A stretch of DNA of 64,000 nt from Sweltsa coloradensis (GCA_024449915.1 JAMZAV010000352.1:62001-126000); one strand, 5' to 3'; positions 34,390-46,921 are shown, numbered from the stretch's first letter. Numbers and translations are program-made. The notes: generated by a model not told the origin, from the letters alone.

Positions 34390-34852
34390 GATTGCCATCC
34401 TAGCCCAGGTTTGCATGTAGTATGTAGATGAGCTTTTTCCAAATAACGTGTACAGTACCAATCATTCAATTAACCCCACCATACATACACACACCATCCA
34501 CACAATTAGGTACCAGTACAGCAACCAATTGAGGCACTTAGTAGAAATTTTTGCAATTTTTTTTTTTTGCAGAGCTAGTGTGTTTACTGAGTGTGAAAAC
34601 AAAATTGATCTATAGATCCTGCCACATACCTAAACCCATGTTTCACACTTATTCCATGTAATTCCTTTTCAAGCAGAAAAGTTATGTCCTGACAGTTTCA
34701 TGAAACGTTTTTCTCGTTTATCTCAAAACTAGGTTTTCATAGTTGTGTGCCCTTATTCCACCCAGTACCTCAATTGTATCATCTCTCAACAGTCTGTAAA
34801 TTTTTTACAGTTTTAACTCCTATACTAATAAGATAATAATTTATTCTTATAG
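34390..34852. other. End of ARP6 intron 3
   Basis: No feature other than a pyrimidine tract and acceptor (ttattcttatag) at its end. Confidence 0.6.
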
Positions 34853-35161
34853 GAAATCATATCCTATCGACAACTAAACGTAATGGAGGAATATTACGTT
34901 ATTAATCAAGTCAAAGAAGATGCATGCTTTGTGTCCCAAGATTTCTATAGAGATATGGAAATAGCTTCTAAAAGAGAGCCTGAGAACACAATTGTGAGAG
35001 ACTATATTCTTCCGGACTTCAGTTCCATTCGACGTGGCTACATGCAAACCACCGACAAGAGAAGTGAAACTGAGAACCAACAGCAAACCCTCCGTTTAAC
35101 AAATGAGCGGTTTGCTGTACCAGAGATATTTTTCCATCCTTCTGACGTTGGCATATCTCAG
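34853..35161 (+). CDS. ACTR6: ARP6 exon 4
   Basis: Acceptor ttcttatag ends at 34852; donor GTAGGC at 35162; both ends in phase 0 (103 codons). Encodes EIISYRQLNVMEEYYVINQV, then CFVSQDFYRDMEIA, YILPDFSSIRRGY and LTNERFAVPEIFFHPSDVGI, all strongly conserved in ARP6. Between them the RSETENQQQT stretch corresponds to the variable loop of the family. Confidence 0.95.
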
Positions 35162-35439
35162 GTAGGCAGACAGTGTTGTACTGTACAACTATTTGTTAAT
35201 TATACATGTCAACTCTGTTTTATTGCTGTAAGGTTTACAGAGCATTTTACTTGGACAGTAATTCCTTGTTTGAAGATTAAGTGGCAGATTCATAGTCCCC
35301 CTTGGACCTTGGATCGATCAAACTTGAAGATGACACTCGCTTTAATGCAAAATAACATTGGCGCACATGAATGTTTAGACATATTTTTGTTAATCAGTTT
35401 TTTAACTGAATATGATAGAGTAGATGTTAAATAAATAAA

Positions 35440-36640
35440 CTAGGAAACGCTCAGTTGGACGCGTTTAGGCCTATAAGCGAGCACGTGCTATAGCTAGACC
35501 CACATTGCACATTTTTTAAATTTTAAAATTTGCGACGTTCGCTGTCCACGGCGCCATGTTTCCAATATCATTTGTTAATGCCAAGGTATTTGGGTTTTAC
35601 TTTGTGGATAAAATCCACCACCATCTAGAGGACCTTGACATAGGGATGGGATAGTGTACACGTGTAAACGTGTACACGTTTTAATGCGATTACACGTTTA
35701 CTGTTTCTACGAAAATAATAAACGTGTGTGCGTGTCCCAATGCTGTGTGCGGCCAGCCGCCGGCCGGGCAAACCGGCCTTGCCTCACGAGAGAGGAGCGA
35801 GCCTGTCTTGTCTTGATAGCTCTGTCTTCCAGACTGATGCGGCGCAGGCGCACTGCGCAGAAGGTGTATAGTGCGACAAAGTGCTATCTCTACAGCTCTC
35901 CGTGTAGATCGGACTGACGCGTCGCGTCTTGCATCATCACACGGAACTCGGGACCTGCGCAGAGACTTACTTACCATACTCGATCGCTACCAGCTGACGC
36001 GTGAATAGGCGCTACACCAATAAAATAGATTGCATACTGTGAATCAATTTTTTTTTTAGCAAGTGGCAAACATAACAATGTGTACGTGTACACGCGCTGA
36101 CAGCCAAGAGTGTGCACGCTTAGGAAAGTAGTACACGCATTTGCCCATCCCTACAGGCTTGACATCATTTCCTTGGGAAAACTATTTAAACTATTTGGTA
36201 ACTACACTGCTTCCTCGATAGTATTTTGATTACTTCTAGGTGGCAATGCTTAGTGGCCAGAATTCTCGTGCGACTTTTCGTTGCCATGGTAACGTTACTT
36301 TTGTTATAATGTAATTTCCATCTACACTACTTACCGGATCAAAATAAAATTAACATATTCGTGACCCGACAGACATTCTAAATGATTTAGCCACCTCAGA
36401 TTTTGTCGCCGTTTAGTTTGAAAAAAAACTTTCGATTAACTTTAATGTAACTTTTTAACTTTCTGAACGATTTTGCCACAAAACTAATGGCATTCAATCG
36501 GGAACGAAGCTTGCGGATGGTCAAAATTTCAACTCGATCCGAGCCTCCGTTCGAACGTTATGGCGAGATATACAAACAAAAAAAACAGTGACTATTTTTT
36601 CCGGCAGAATCAAATGGAAACGCTCGCTTCGCTCGCTTAA
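35440..36640 (-). mobile_element. Helitron-like element split by a hAT insertion
   Basis: Minus 5' end TTAAGCGAGCGAAGCGAGCG at 36640; minus 3' end at 35440 with the inverse subterminal block, AACGC...GCGTT hairpin and TTTCCTAG bordered by T. An insertion occupies 35641-36153. The closest relative is 41977-42554. An extra GGCCTA lies in the subterminal part at 35468-35473. Confidence 0.65.
35641..36153. mobile_element. hAT-like element with TAGGGATGGG ends
   Basis: Ends TAGGGATGGG and GCCCATCCCTA are inverted. cttgaca borders it directly on the left and occurs four bases beyond the right end, an imperfect target duplication. The palindrome gtgtacacgtgtaaacg is near its left end and gtgtacgtgtacacgcgc near its right. 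No coding frame. Confidence 0.6.
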
Positions 36641-37019
36641 TAACATCAAATAAACACTAAGTAGGCCTACTACTATTTCCTATGTGGAGAGTAGATGTTT
36701 AATAAATAAATAACATCAAATAAACACTATAATAGCTTTCAGATCGGCTTGTCAGCACCCGAGGCTACGTCGATCCCGACAAATGGTCGAAGCTCTGCCA
36801 TTTTTAAAACCCTTAGTGGGCATATTGTAATGCGAAGACTGGTTTTGAATGGACTGAAAAAACATTGGAAGTATTTACCATTTGATTCCTGAGATGATGA
36901 CAGTGTTTTTTAAAGTTTTAATTTTAATTTTATCTCAATATGCAGTTTTTGCACATGCATTTCACAAACTTGTTTCGTTACCGTGATAATGATTATATTA
37001 TTTGGGCTGTACATTTACA

Positions 37020-37345
37020 CATCGACGAGTGAGCAATAACCAACCAAAGATCGACTTTTTTAATAGGAAATATCGCAATCAGTGTTGTGGACAGTGCGAA
37101 CATCCGCGGATCAATGCCAGAATAAACAAGGCCGATTCAGATCAACTCTGAATTTATTATGTGCTTTGTTGCTAGGACGGCTCCAAAACACACCGTTTAC
37201 AAATTCCTAAGAGAAGAACTGATGGACTTAAGTCCAATTCAGAAGTTAAAAAACTTCTGACTTTAGCGGGGATCGAACCCTGGACCTTCTGCATTGGAAG
37301 CAGAGAAACTAACCACAAGACCAATGATGCATTTAGGGCAGGTGT
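37020..37345 (-). mobile_element. tRNA-derived SINE
   Basis: On the minus strand: A box in ttggtcttgtggttagtttc, B box in agggttcgatccccgct, then the family body with gatccgcggatgttcgcact and the block ttggttggttattgctcact. Most complete head of the five copies. Confidence 0.8.
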
Positions 37346-38604
37346 AACCATCACATATAATTAATTATTATATTTATTATTAATTGTTAGTGCCAGTGAC
37401 TGGCTGACTGACCTCTCGAAATAATGGTTCCCGTGATTTGGATAAAGGTTATTTACTTTTCATATTCTCTTTTTCATTGTAAGTTCATAATATTTGTTGT
37501 ATTTTCCTAAAAACCAAGTTATCAACTTCACACAAAAAACGAAAATGATCATAAAAAAATAACGAATCTGATTTACTTAAAGGACATCACAACCCTGGGA
37601 TTTCCCGGCGATGTAAAGAACCTAAGTTGTTTTAATGACTAATGGCGAAAACCAGAAGTCTCTAACTTGAAGCAGAAGTTAATTACACCTGTTTGAATAA
37701 CAATAATTTAGGTGGGTGCGCGCGCATCCAAAATCGTGACGTAAAGATTGCGCACAGTCGAGTCTACTCCCCGACCTCAGATTACTGGTCAGCGCTGTAA
37801 AGAACTCTCTCTGTAGAAGAAGATATAGTGTTTAGACAAAAACCAAAAGCTTCATCGTATTCAGTGGTCTTTCCTCTACAAGAATGTTGCAAAAGTAAAC
37901 CTTCTTGTAGAAAATAAAACTTAGTTTTGGATATTTTATAAAACATGCTAAAAACGACAAATATATCGTACTTTCAGAGACCTTGAAAACAAGTAAAATT
38001 GACCAAATGTGAAAATATTTTGACACCCACATATAGCAGTAGGCATGCAAAAAAATAAAAAAAATACTACACTGAAATCGAAGCAAACGTGTTCAAGATT
38101 GCAAATAATATATGATAGGATGTTTTCAGCAAACTTCGACGCTTCCAGCGACGAGCCGTCCGCGATCAAGTTTCAGAGGATATACTACCCATTTAGAAAA
38201 CATCGTTTTGTCAAGCACGTGTAGTCTGTGTAGCCGTTCATAACCATAAGGTATCGGCTCACAGCTGTCTCGTATGCGGGTTGAGTTCATTCAGTGGTTT
38301 ATACCATGGTATTAGGATACTTGAACCATGGTTTTATTTCATATCCCGCATACAGATGCAAGTTTTATGATATCGTGAACCCTAATGACTAAGTAACTAT
38401 GATATCGTGTAGTTATTCACTTATTGCCTCAACTCAACTTGCAACGTTGCAAGTTGCAATTGCTTCAGACGAGGCACGTAGAAAAGAGAGCAACTCCTGC
38501 CCCTTCACCCCCCAACCCTCCCTCCCCCCCCCCCCAACACAAAAAGAGCTCCAACGCGCTGCTTATCAATCAGTCGCTGCTACAAGATACATACAACGAA
38601 TATT

Positions 38605-38905
38605 AAATAAATAAATACATTTTATTTAGAGTCTACCCACTCAGTTATAGAACTGATTTTCAGTGGGGGACTTTAAATCAAAGCGACCAAGCCAACCTTG
38701 CAGGCCCCGACGCAATCGACGAGTGAGCGATAACCAACCAAAGATCGATATTTTTAATTGGAAATATTGCAATCAGTGGTATGGACAGTGCGAACACCCG
38801 CGAATCAACGCCAGAATCAACAAGGCCGATTCAGATCAACTCTGAAATTTATTATGTGCTTCGTTGCTATGCCAAAATCACCGTTTACAAACTCCTAAGA
38901 CTTTT
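38605..38905 (-). mobile_element. SINE, 3' part, inside the TTAA element
   Basis: Shares the gatcgatattttt-antisense body, aacacccgcgaatcaacgcc and the outer block ctgattttcagtgggggac with the copy at 53144-53490. Its 3' tail is ATTT-rich (attaaataaataaatac on plus). No complete tRNA head. Confidence 0.65.
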
Positions 38906-40099
38906 TTATTTTATTTTTTATTTTTTATTATACACTTAATTGTTACACGGCTGCAAACAAATACACGCGCGAGATTCGCACCTCTTAGTGTCCATACACA
39001 GACTGCCCTGACCAGTCATCATCTTGCACTTCGTTCATCCACCCCCAAGTCCCCCCCCCCCCCCATACTCATCGTAATAAGCGAGACTGCGTGGATATTA
39101 TCATCTTTGACTCAAAAGTAACATGTCCACTTCTTCTCCTTCTCATTCAGGGCGAGTTTCCCCATAGAATGTCAAACAATACTAGTAGGCCTAGGTACTG
39201 GGACGTGTCCACGTGTTGAGGTTTGAGATACAAAGAATGCCATTAGAAAAAGTATTTTGTCAAATGTCAACAAGGCAAACTTTTTTTCATGAAGATGAAA
39301 GGGAAGATATGCCATTCTGAAGAGCTTTACCAAGTGTGCAAATATGCAGACATTATCCTAGAGATAATTGAAACCAACAGCATCCTATGTATGAAAATAT
39401 TGTAAAGAATACTGTAACATAAATGTTATCGCCGAAGTGCGTACAACAATACCCAATGGTATAACGCTCGACTGGCCACAGCACTTGCAATTAGGGTCAA
39501 TGGTCGCTTCGCAGTAGGTAAACAATAGGGTGGACGCGCGGTTTGACAGGTTAGGATGTGTGTGTAGCTTTACTTCATTTCGATCTAAAGATTGTTGGGT
39601 GTTCAAACTGTTCAAACTCTTTCTAACGTCAGTGTAGTATGTCACCTGATACGGAAAAGGTGTACTTCTAGGCATGTGCTTAGACCATTGTGATTTACGC
39701 AAAACTTGTGTTTTATTTTGTTGCGTGCGCTAAGTGTTAAAATATTGGCATTTTATGTATGACATTATGCTTGAAGTATTCTTTCACCGATTTTTCTTCA
39801 TAATTTTACTTTCCTAGTGTTGGTTATTATGTGAACTAAGTAAAGTAACCACGGATAACAGTATACCTACCCGCGTGTTTATTATAAATTTTAAATCAGG
39901 TGTTCGTGTTTATTTCTTAGTGTTAATTATTGTCACCCTTTCCTAGACGGCGACAATCTGTAAATTAGTGTTTAAATTTTAGCCGCGGGACCACAGTTTT
40001 GAGTGCGTGCCGTTGTGTGTAGGCGAATAATATTAATAACTATAATAAGGGTCCCTCCGCTCACTTGTTATTTACGTTTTATTAATCATTGTTTTCATT

Positions 40100-40666
40100 A
40101 TGGCAGCTTTTACTCCATACATGTACGAACCTGAATATACAGATGAAGAGATATTAGAAAATAGACGTCGACGTGAGGAAGAAAGGCTAAGACTTATTCA
40201 AATGGCGGAAAGAACGCAATCATTATTTTGGTGCAAGTGCGGCGAGTGCAAATCTATGCCGAGTAATGTAGAGAGTGTTTGCTGTTCAGAAAACGATGCC
40301 GTAGTGGCTTTAATCAACGAAGGAGATTACGGCTGCATAGTTAACCACCCGACTTTTCAACATCATATAATATCAAGTGCAGGACTTCATATCTTGAGAC
40401 AAATTTTGATTCAAAACACTTCCAATCGATTAAAGAAACGAGAATTGAGCAAGGAAATTACTAATAAAGGATGGCGTTATCTTGCATATAGACAGTTTGT
40501 ATATTGGATAAACAGTTGGACTAATCTAGGCAAGGGAAAACGGGTCGTAATTCCTGCGTGCGCGATAAAGAAAATTCAGGAGACGTTTCCTGAGGAATCT
40601 GGAGTGTATGTAGGATTCCTCCCATTTCCAGGAGCAACAGATGCAGAAGCCCAATATCCAGGATAA
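40100..40666 (+). CDS. P2X7 ballast-domain (P2RX7_C) protein carried by a mobile element
   Basis: Intact 188-codon frame with a good start context (attatggca). After a charged N-terminal helix (EEILENRRRREEERLRL, about residues 16-33) it encodes FWCKCGECKSM (residues 44-53), VCCSENDA, a cysteine followed by NHPTF, then RYLAYRQFVYWI, LGKGKRVVIPACAIKKI and FPEESGVYVGF (to about 173). This is the cysteine-rich zinc- and nucleotide-binding module that forms the cytosolic ballast of P2X7 receptors. No transmembrane or channel part is present. In invertebrates the domain often occurs alone in many copies; here it lies between 484-bp inverted repeats, so it is probably element cargo or part of its mobility machinery. 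AATAAA lies at about 41022. Cellular role unknown. Confidence 0.85.
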   Translation: MAAFTPYMYEPEYTDEEILENRRRREEERLRLIQMAERTQSLFWCKCGECKSMPSNVESVCCSENDAVVALINEGDYGCIVNHPTFQHHIISSAGLHILRQILIQNTSNRLKKRELSKEITNKGWRYLAYRQFVYWINSWTNLGKGKRVVIPACAIKKIQETFPEESGVYVGFLPFPGATDAEAQYPG

Positions 40667-40799
40667 ATCCACATTGTCATAATGAAGGTAATCATGACGT
40701 CTTGTGTTATCTCATTGCTCTAGCATATTTGAAAGCCCAATTAAATATATGTGCACTTTTTGAGAGAATAACGCGTGTCCCTGTAATATTATTACGATC

Positions 40800-40965
40800 A
40801 TTTCCATTTGACTCTACCGGAAAAAATAGTCACTGGTTTTGTTTTGTTTTGTTTTTGTTTGTTTGTATGTCTCGCCATAACGTTCGAACGGAGGCTCGGA
40901 TCAAGTTGAAATTTTGACCACCCGCAAGCTTCGTTCCCGATTGAATGCCATTAGTTTTGTGCGCG
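40800..40965 (+). mobile_element. Helitron-like body fragment
   Basis: Inverse match of 36465-36600 (cgttcgaacggaggctcgga, cgcaagcttcgttcccgatt, gaatgccattagtttt). No ends preserved. Confidence 0.6.
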
Positions 40966-41976
40966 ATTGAGAATAATAATTAAAATGTGTTTCACTGTTT
41001 TGACTAACGAGCCAACAACGAAATAAAATCCACTATTATGTCGAACAGGTTCCAAGGCTTTGTACGGGAGACTCACAGCCGTTGAGTCCCCGCAAGAAGA
41101 GGCAACATAACAAGTACCTAAGAGTCTGATGTTTTCTGAAAAGTTGCATCGCGAGTGCCACGGGGCTGCTACCTTCATAAGACGGTCGCGCGTGAATTCT
41201 CAACGAAAGCATGCATTAGTATATCACCCAAATACACGCATATTTGAAATGAATCATAATGTTGTATATTATTTTATTTTTTTGCATGCCTACTGCTATA
41301 TGTGGGTGTCAAAATATTTTCACATTTGGTCAATTTTACTTGTTTTCAAGGTCTCTGAAAGTACGATATATTTGTCGTTTTTAGCATGTTTTATAAAATA
41401 TCCAAAACTAAGTTTTATTTTCTACAAGAAGGTTTACTTTTGCAACATTCTTGTAGAGGAAAGACCACTGAATACGATGAAGCTTTTGGTTTTTGTCTAA
41501 ACACTATATCTTCTTCTACAGAGAGAGTTCTTTACAGCGCTGACCAGTAATCTGAGGTCGGGGAGTAGACTCGACTGTGCGCAATCTTTACGTCACGATT
41601 TTGGATGCGCGCGCACCCACCTAAATTATTGTTATTCAAACAGGTGTAATTAACTTCTGCTTCAAGTTAGAGACTTCTGGTTTTCGCCATTAGTCATTAA
41701 AACAACTTAGGTTCTTTACATCGCCGGGAAATCCCAGGGTTGTGATGTCCTTTAACTAAAATTTGATTCCACTGTTCAAACAAATTGTAGCTAGATTGTA
41801 TACCTGACTTGCTAAATTATGCATGCGAAATTAGGGTCGCCCCAACCCACGAACCGTTCCTTGAAGGATTGTATTGTCCCACCCGCTAGCTGTCTATAAC
41901 CCGCTGCCGCTCGAGCTGTCGGGTGCACAAAATCGGAATTTCTAGGCTTGCTGACAAGCCGATCTGAAAGATATTA

Positions 41977-42554
41977 CTAGGAAAACGCTCAGTTGGACGC
42001 GTTGTTGAGCGAGCACCGGTACGTGCAACATGACCCGAGTACGACATTCCCATAAGGCCCACCACACAGTGTAGGCCTAACTGGATATTGACATTGTACA
42101 CTTTATACTATTCCAACATCTTTGCATTGTTCTAATTCACGTCATGCCTTCTAAAGTGTATCTTTGTATCTTCACTGCCTCCTTCATTTTTAACATCATT
42201 TTTCGAAATATGATGACCAATAAGTCTTTAAGGTCTTAACCGATTTAGCTGAAAATTTGGAAAATAGGAGAGAATGTTGTACTTATTGACCCTGCAAAAT
42301 TTCATAACGATCGGTACATTTTTATTTTTTTATTTTTTTATTTTATTTTTTATTTTTTATAACCAACGATCGGATTTTGTTCAAAAACTATACAGCAACC
42401 CGCCTAGGTGGTATGTACATGTGTGCAAAATTTCAGGTCGATCAGAGAAACGGTGCGACCTGTATCGAAGCAGTAACAGAAAAAAAAAAAAAAAAAAAAA
42501 AACAGACATTCGAGCCATAAGAGTCAAGTGGAGACGCTCGCTTCGCTCGCTCAA
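41977..42554 (-). mobile_element. Helitron-like element
   Basis: Minus 5' end TTGAGCGAGCGAAGCGAGCG (42554), minus 3' end at 41977: GCTCGCTCAA, hairpin AACGC...GCGTT, TTCCTAG bordered by T. Body has long T- and A-runs (42315-42360, 42480-42501). Contains an extra CCGGTA at 42016-42021 relative to 35440-36640. Confidence 0.7.
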
Positions 42555-43555
42555 TAAGTTCTACTATTTCCTTTGTGGATGCCAATGAAATATTCCCTGT
42601 AAATTATGTTTTTAAAATTGGTTTAGGACTAGTACCATTCTTCCCTGATTGCAAGCTTATTGGTGAAATATCTGTTGTGTTTTTCACACAAATGGGATAT
42701 GTACAATCAGTGATTACAGTCGGATGACTAGAATCGGGGGCGGTAAGGAACGATAGCCTCCCTTGATTCTCAAAGGGTTACATTTTATTATATTATGATT
42801 ATAACAATCCTGCTACGTGAAAATAGCATACTAAACTGTATGGTAAATCTAATAAAACATTGAAATATAGGCCTACCTTCTATAAAGCCATTAAACACGT
42901 TTTTAACAAAACTTCCTAAAAAATGGAACTGAGTTAGTGGGCAAGTTTGCAGCTTTTCTAGCAACCATCAAAGCATGTTGTACTGGTAATAAATTGAAGA
43001 CAGTTGTTCTAAAGTAGCCTTGTCAGTCATGTCTGCCCACCATATGCAGGTAAATCATGGCCAACCAGCAGTCCTCATTTTAAAGTCTGTGTCCTATAGC
43101 TGACCGTTATTTGCTCATTGCTGAGAGTCTGCGTCAATAGGGTTGTCTGCACTTTATCATTGGTTCTAGTCTGTTTCGTATGGTGACGACATTAGGTTCA
43201 GAAAGTTCAAACCGGTTCCTTTAGGTTTGGTTTCTCTTGAGTTGACAATGTTTAAATTATAATTTCACAAGGTTTAACTTTTAAGGTAAGTAGATTTAGG
43301 CACGAGATGCTCCACTACTATAGGCAGACTTAATTACCAAATGTTTTAATTGCTTTTTCTATTTCTAAAATCAAACAACTACAAACAAACTACTTCACTG
43401 GTTCACTGCATGGGCTTAAATTGTTTTTAACATTTCTATTAAAATTTACTTTTTACCTTTTTTTTTTTTTATTAAATCTTATCGTCAGAAGTTTATACTT
43501 GTTTTAAACATAATGTACCAGTATTTTTACTAGTAACAACATCCCTTCTATAGGT
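42555..43555. other. ARP6 intron 4 remainder
   Basis: No gene or terminal repeats recognised; T-run at 43460-43470. Confidence 0.5.
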
Positions 43556-43960
43556 GTACCAAGACCACTGTGGCCCACGCCATTACGTGCGCGCGCGCCT
43601 ACGGGCCAAGTTCATTCTCGGTGTTAGGGGAGTTCCGTAGATACGGGCGCCGTACGGTTCAGTTGTAGCCGGCAGCCGTGAGGAACACATCTCCTTACGG
43701 CTTACGGCGGGAGCGATATGACCTCGCCGCCCTAGCACCTCCGCCGATCACTCGCGGTACGCGCGTATGCATTCATCGCCTGCATTCAAGACAACTTGGA
43801 CTCGTCCGTTTTGGCCAGGGCTTTTGTGGTGTTGGTAGATCTATATTGGGACTTGCCACAGACTGTGTTCACAAGAAACTGTATTGCACTTGAAATATGG
43901 CAAAGCACAAAGAAATTACAATAAAACTAATTTTAGAATACCGGCGGCGGTAGCTTTAAT
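43556..43960. other. GC-rich island in ARP6 intron 4
   Basis: About 250 bases with many CG dinucleotides (acgtgcgcgcgcgcctacgg, tacgggcgccgtacgg, ggtacgcgcgtatgc) inside AT-rich DNA, followed by an A-rich stretch with aataaaac at 43920. The frame of 71 codons inside is not recognisable. Could be a promoter-like island, a short retroposed sequence or an element core; I cannot decide. Confidence 0.35.
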
Positions 43961-44081
43961 ATTCTAGCATATAGGTAGTACACTTCAAAAACTTTTCTTT
44001 TCACGTGTATATTTTCAAATTAGAATTTTTTTCCAAAATGCTTTGATGTTGAAGTTTAAATGTTACTATTGTATTGTGCAG

Positions 44082-44269
44082 GTTGGAGTTTCGGAAGCCA
44101 TTCAGCTTGCTATTGAAAAGTGCCCAATGCAAACACAGTCTCACCTCTATTCGAACATCCTCTTGGTTGGAGGATGCGCTCTGTTCCCTGGTTTTCAGGA
44201 GAGGTTACAAAAAGAAATTCGAGCTATAGCTCCAGAAGAATATAATGTATGTGTCACTGTACCTGAAAA
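44082..44269 (+). CDS. ACTR6: ARP6 exon 5
   Basis: Acceptor tattgtgcag ends at 44081; donor GTAAGT at 44270. Encodes VGVSEAIQLAIEKCPMQTQS, then SNILLVGGCALFPGFQERLQ, the adenosine-binding motif of the actin fold, and EYNVCVTVPE. Begins in phase 0 and passes two bases on to exon 6. Confidence 0.95.
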
Positions 44270-44554
44270 GTAAGTTCTATTTTTGATATTTTGGGGACAG
44301 GGCTAGGGCCTACCTAAAAATACTGAGAAATTTTCTTTGTATTCCCATAAGCAGTGAATAAAATAAGAGGCACTGTAGAAGCCTACTTGGGCCAAAAGAG
44401 GTGGAGGTGGCACCCAGTTTGGGCAAAGATATGGTATGTGACCAGAAATAGTTTATTATTTTATTTAGTTTAGTTTACTAATTTTATTTATCTATTGTCC
44501 TTTCTAAAATTTGTATTTGATTGTGTCTACTGTCTAGACCTTGTAGGCCTATAG

Positions 44555-45656
44555 CAGTGTTTCTCAACCTTTTGTTGCACACGGACCACCTTCACAATCT
44601 CATAAATCGGATGGACCACCACATTCAAAATTAGACCCTATAGTTATGGGGGGGGGTCATATTTTCTTGTTAAAGTAGGGTAGGGCATCGAGAGACTATC
44701 ATTAATTGTCCTAGTTATAAAACTAATTGTTTTTTTAAAGCAGTTTTACCTCAAACTCTCTCGGCTTGCCCTAATTGTAAACTATTTTTTTTTATGTACG
44801 TACCCTTACAAGAAAATGTTAAACTTTATCTGCAGCCTGACTTAGTAGTAGGTGAGAAATTAATTATTAGTTATTGTGAGCAGTGTGGGTTTGTTTTTTA
44901 TTGAAACTATTTATTTCGGGCATCTTTTATGCATCTTTTACAAACTAATGCATCATGATTTTTGCAGGTTTCGTAGTAAGAATCATTGCAAAAAAGTTTG
45001 CACCTGCATAAATTATACTTTGAGGATTTGGTGCCTGCTGTTCCCATGGGAAATAAAAAATTATTTAACATATTATATTCAGAATTTAATTTTCTTTTAG
45101 CACTTTGTTTAGTTTTTCATCATCAGCAGATTATATAATTTCTTTATTACTGATCACTATGTGCCCCTTCACCTCCATTTAGTGACGATTCTCTTTTCTC
45201 ACAACACATGGGGAAACAAACGCATTTTTTTCTTTGATAAAACTGTAATAAATTGATTATTAATGTTTTCTTTATTTGAAACAAAATAATACTATTTAAT
45301 AAATAAAACCACAATATATTAAATACTGGTACGAGGTATACGTGGTGTGGTTTGGCAAAAAGAGGGTTTTAATTTTTCATCTGTGGCATACTTTGTGTGT
45401 ATCAAACCTATTACAAAGCAGACCTTATGAGCTATGCTAAGTTGACAATATTCAATGTTACGTTCTATTTGTAATTTGCAAGTTACGCGCAAAGAGAAAA
45501 TGAAAATAACAGGATGTTAAAAATGTATGAAATTAATAATATGAATTTATAATGTATAACATACATAAAAATGTAATCTGTCCTCTACCACCGCGGACCA
45601 CCTGTAAAAGCTCCGCGACCACTAGTGGTCCGCGGACCACCGGTTGAGAACCACTG
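44555..45656. mobile_element. Non-autonomous hAT element with Charlie-like ends
   Basis: Ends CAGTGTTTCTCAACC and GGTTGAGAACCACTG, bordered by an exact 8-bp repeat gcctatag (44547-44554, 45657-45664). The sub-ends repeat ggaccacc in inverse directions. No transposase frame. Confidence 0.92.
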
Positions 45657-45664
45657 GCCTATAG

Positions 45665-46921
45665 GATTGCATGACATAACAAAGATGCAATGCTTCCACT
45701 CATTGATTGTCATAACAAGTAGGTTATTAGTTGTAGGAAGTTTGTGAAAAAAATTGCTTGGGATGGGAAAAAACGGGTACGTAGTTTTCTAAATGTTTAA
45801 CTACTTGAACTAATCACGTTTCAAAACGGTTAACTGAGTTTTTTCCCCGGCCACACCAATTGCCTATTTTACATGCCGTTATTCCGGCGGTCTTAGTAGG
45901 GAGTGGATGTTCAGGACCGTTCAAAGTGAGAAAAAGGCTGGTAAATAGTACCTTTAAAATACCAAAAAGGACCTAAAAACAACAAAAAAGGACCTATTGA
46001 ATTTAATCGAATTCTATTGCTTTCATTACTTTCAGTAATGTTTTATTACAGTTACACCAATATATTTTCATGGAGGGGGGGAATAGTTTTGTCGATATAT
46101 CAAACACAAGATGAAAAATTAAAAACGTAATTTTAACATTTTAATTTAATTTCACATTTAAGAAAAATGTACATATTATAAATTATTGCATTGTGTCGTG
46201 TCTTATATTATGCTTGGTCTGCCCTATTATGCTGCTTGTAGCAGGCATTGCCATTCCGCTCCCCAAACATCTCTGACTCATCCCACGTTACAGTATTGGA
46301 CAACAATGTGGCAAGCTCGACACTGCACTCACACTCGCACGTTTTGCATCCGTTTTAGCAAATTATATCAAAATAGGACAATAGTACCTTAAAAATGCCC
46401 AAAAAGGACCTTTACTCATGAAATGATGTAAATAGGCATTTTAAGGCAAAATAAAATGCATATTTTTGGCATCCCTAACACTTGAAACATACTTAAAACT
46501 TTTTTCCAGGCATGTATTTAGTTACCAATAGAAAAAAAGGAGATGTCCTGTGTCCTGATCATCCTCTCCCTATATATTACGCAATTGACGGCAATTGTAA
46601 GCATCAGACGTAAAAACGTAGCACCGATATGTAAATGAATTACTGTACTTGTATACCTACCATAGTCAAAAAAGCACCTTTTTAAATGAAACTCCTATAT
46701 TTTTTTGTTTAATTTACCCATTTTTTTGTTCAACCCTAAGACGAATTTAATAAGCTATAACCGACCACTAAATGTTTAATAGAATAAAAACAGAACTAAT
46801 ACTACAGCAAAAGCCACCTTCAACTCTACACAGCCACCAAACTCTTTTAAGGTAAGCTGTTGGCTCCTAGCCTCCTATCAATCTTTCCCCACCAACACTA
46901 ATGAATTAGTCTAACTTTGCA
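45665..46921. other. ARP6 intron 5, partly mobile sequence
   Basis: 45758-46479 may be another hAT-like element (ttgggatgggaaaaaacgg on the left, gcatccctaacac on the right, with tandem aaaggaccta words), but I found no target duplication. 46812-46905 (ccaccttcaactctacacag through tggctcctagcctcc) recurs inverted at about 53600-53700. Confidence 0.4.

Larger units (their letters stand above)
37577..41755. mobile_element. TTAA-bordered element with 484-bp inverted repeats and a P2X7-ballast gene
   Basis: The left arm 37577-38060 and right arm 41272-41755 are inverted copies of exactly equal length with no difference that I found. Both outer ends read TTAA then AGGACATCACAACCC, so TTAA is the likely target duplication, as in Kolobok and piggyBac elements; TTAAAGG is a typical Kolobok-type (T2) end. 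Inside are the P2X7-ballast frame (40100-40666), a SINE (38605-38905) and a Helitron-like fragment near 40800-40965, but no transposase. Lies in ARP6 intron 4. Confidence 0.8.

Noticed and set aside
35162..35434. Read-through of ARP6 exon 4 into the following open frame
   Set aside because: A GTAGGC donor at 35162 and continuity with exon 5 in frame explain the end; the downstream peptide is not conserved and ends in a retroposon tail.
37832..41500. Identical 70-residue peptides in minus and plus frames at 37832-38086 and 41129-41500
   Set aside because: They lie in the two inverted arms of the TTAA element, so identity comes from the arms being the same DNA; there is no start context or domain and the two frames end differently upstream.
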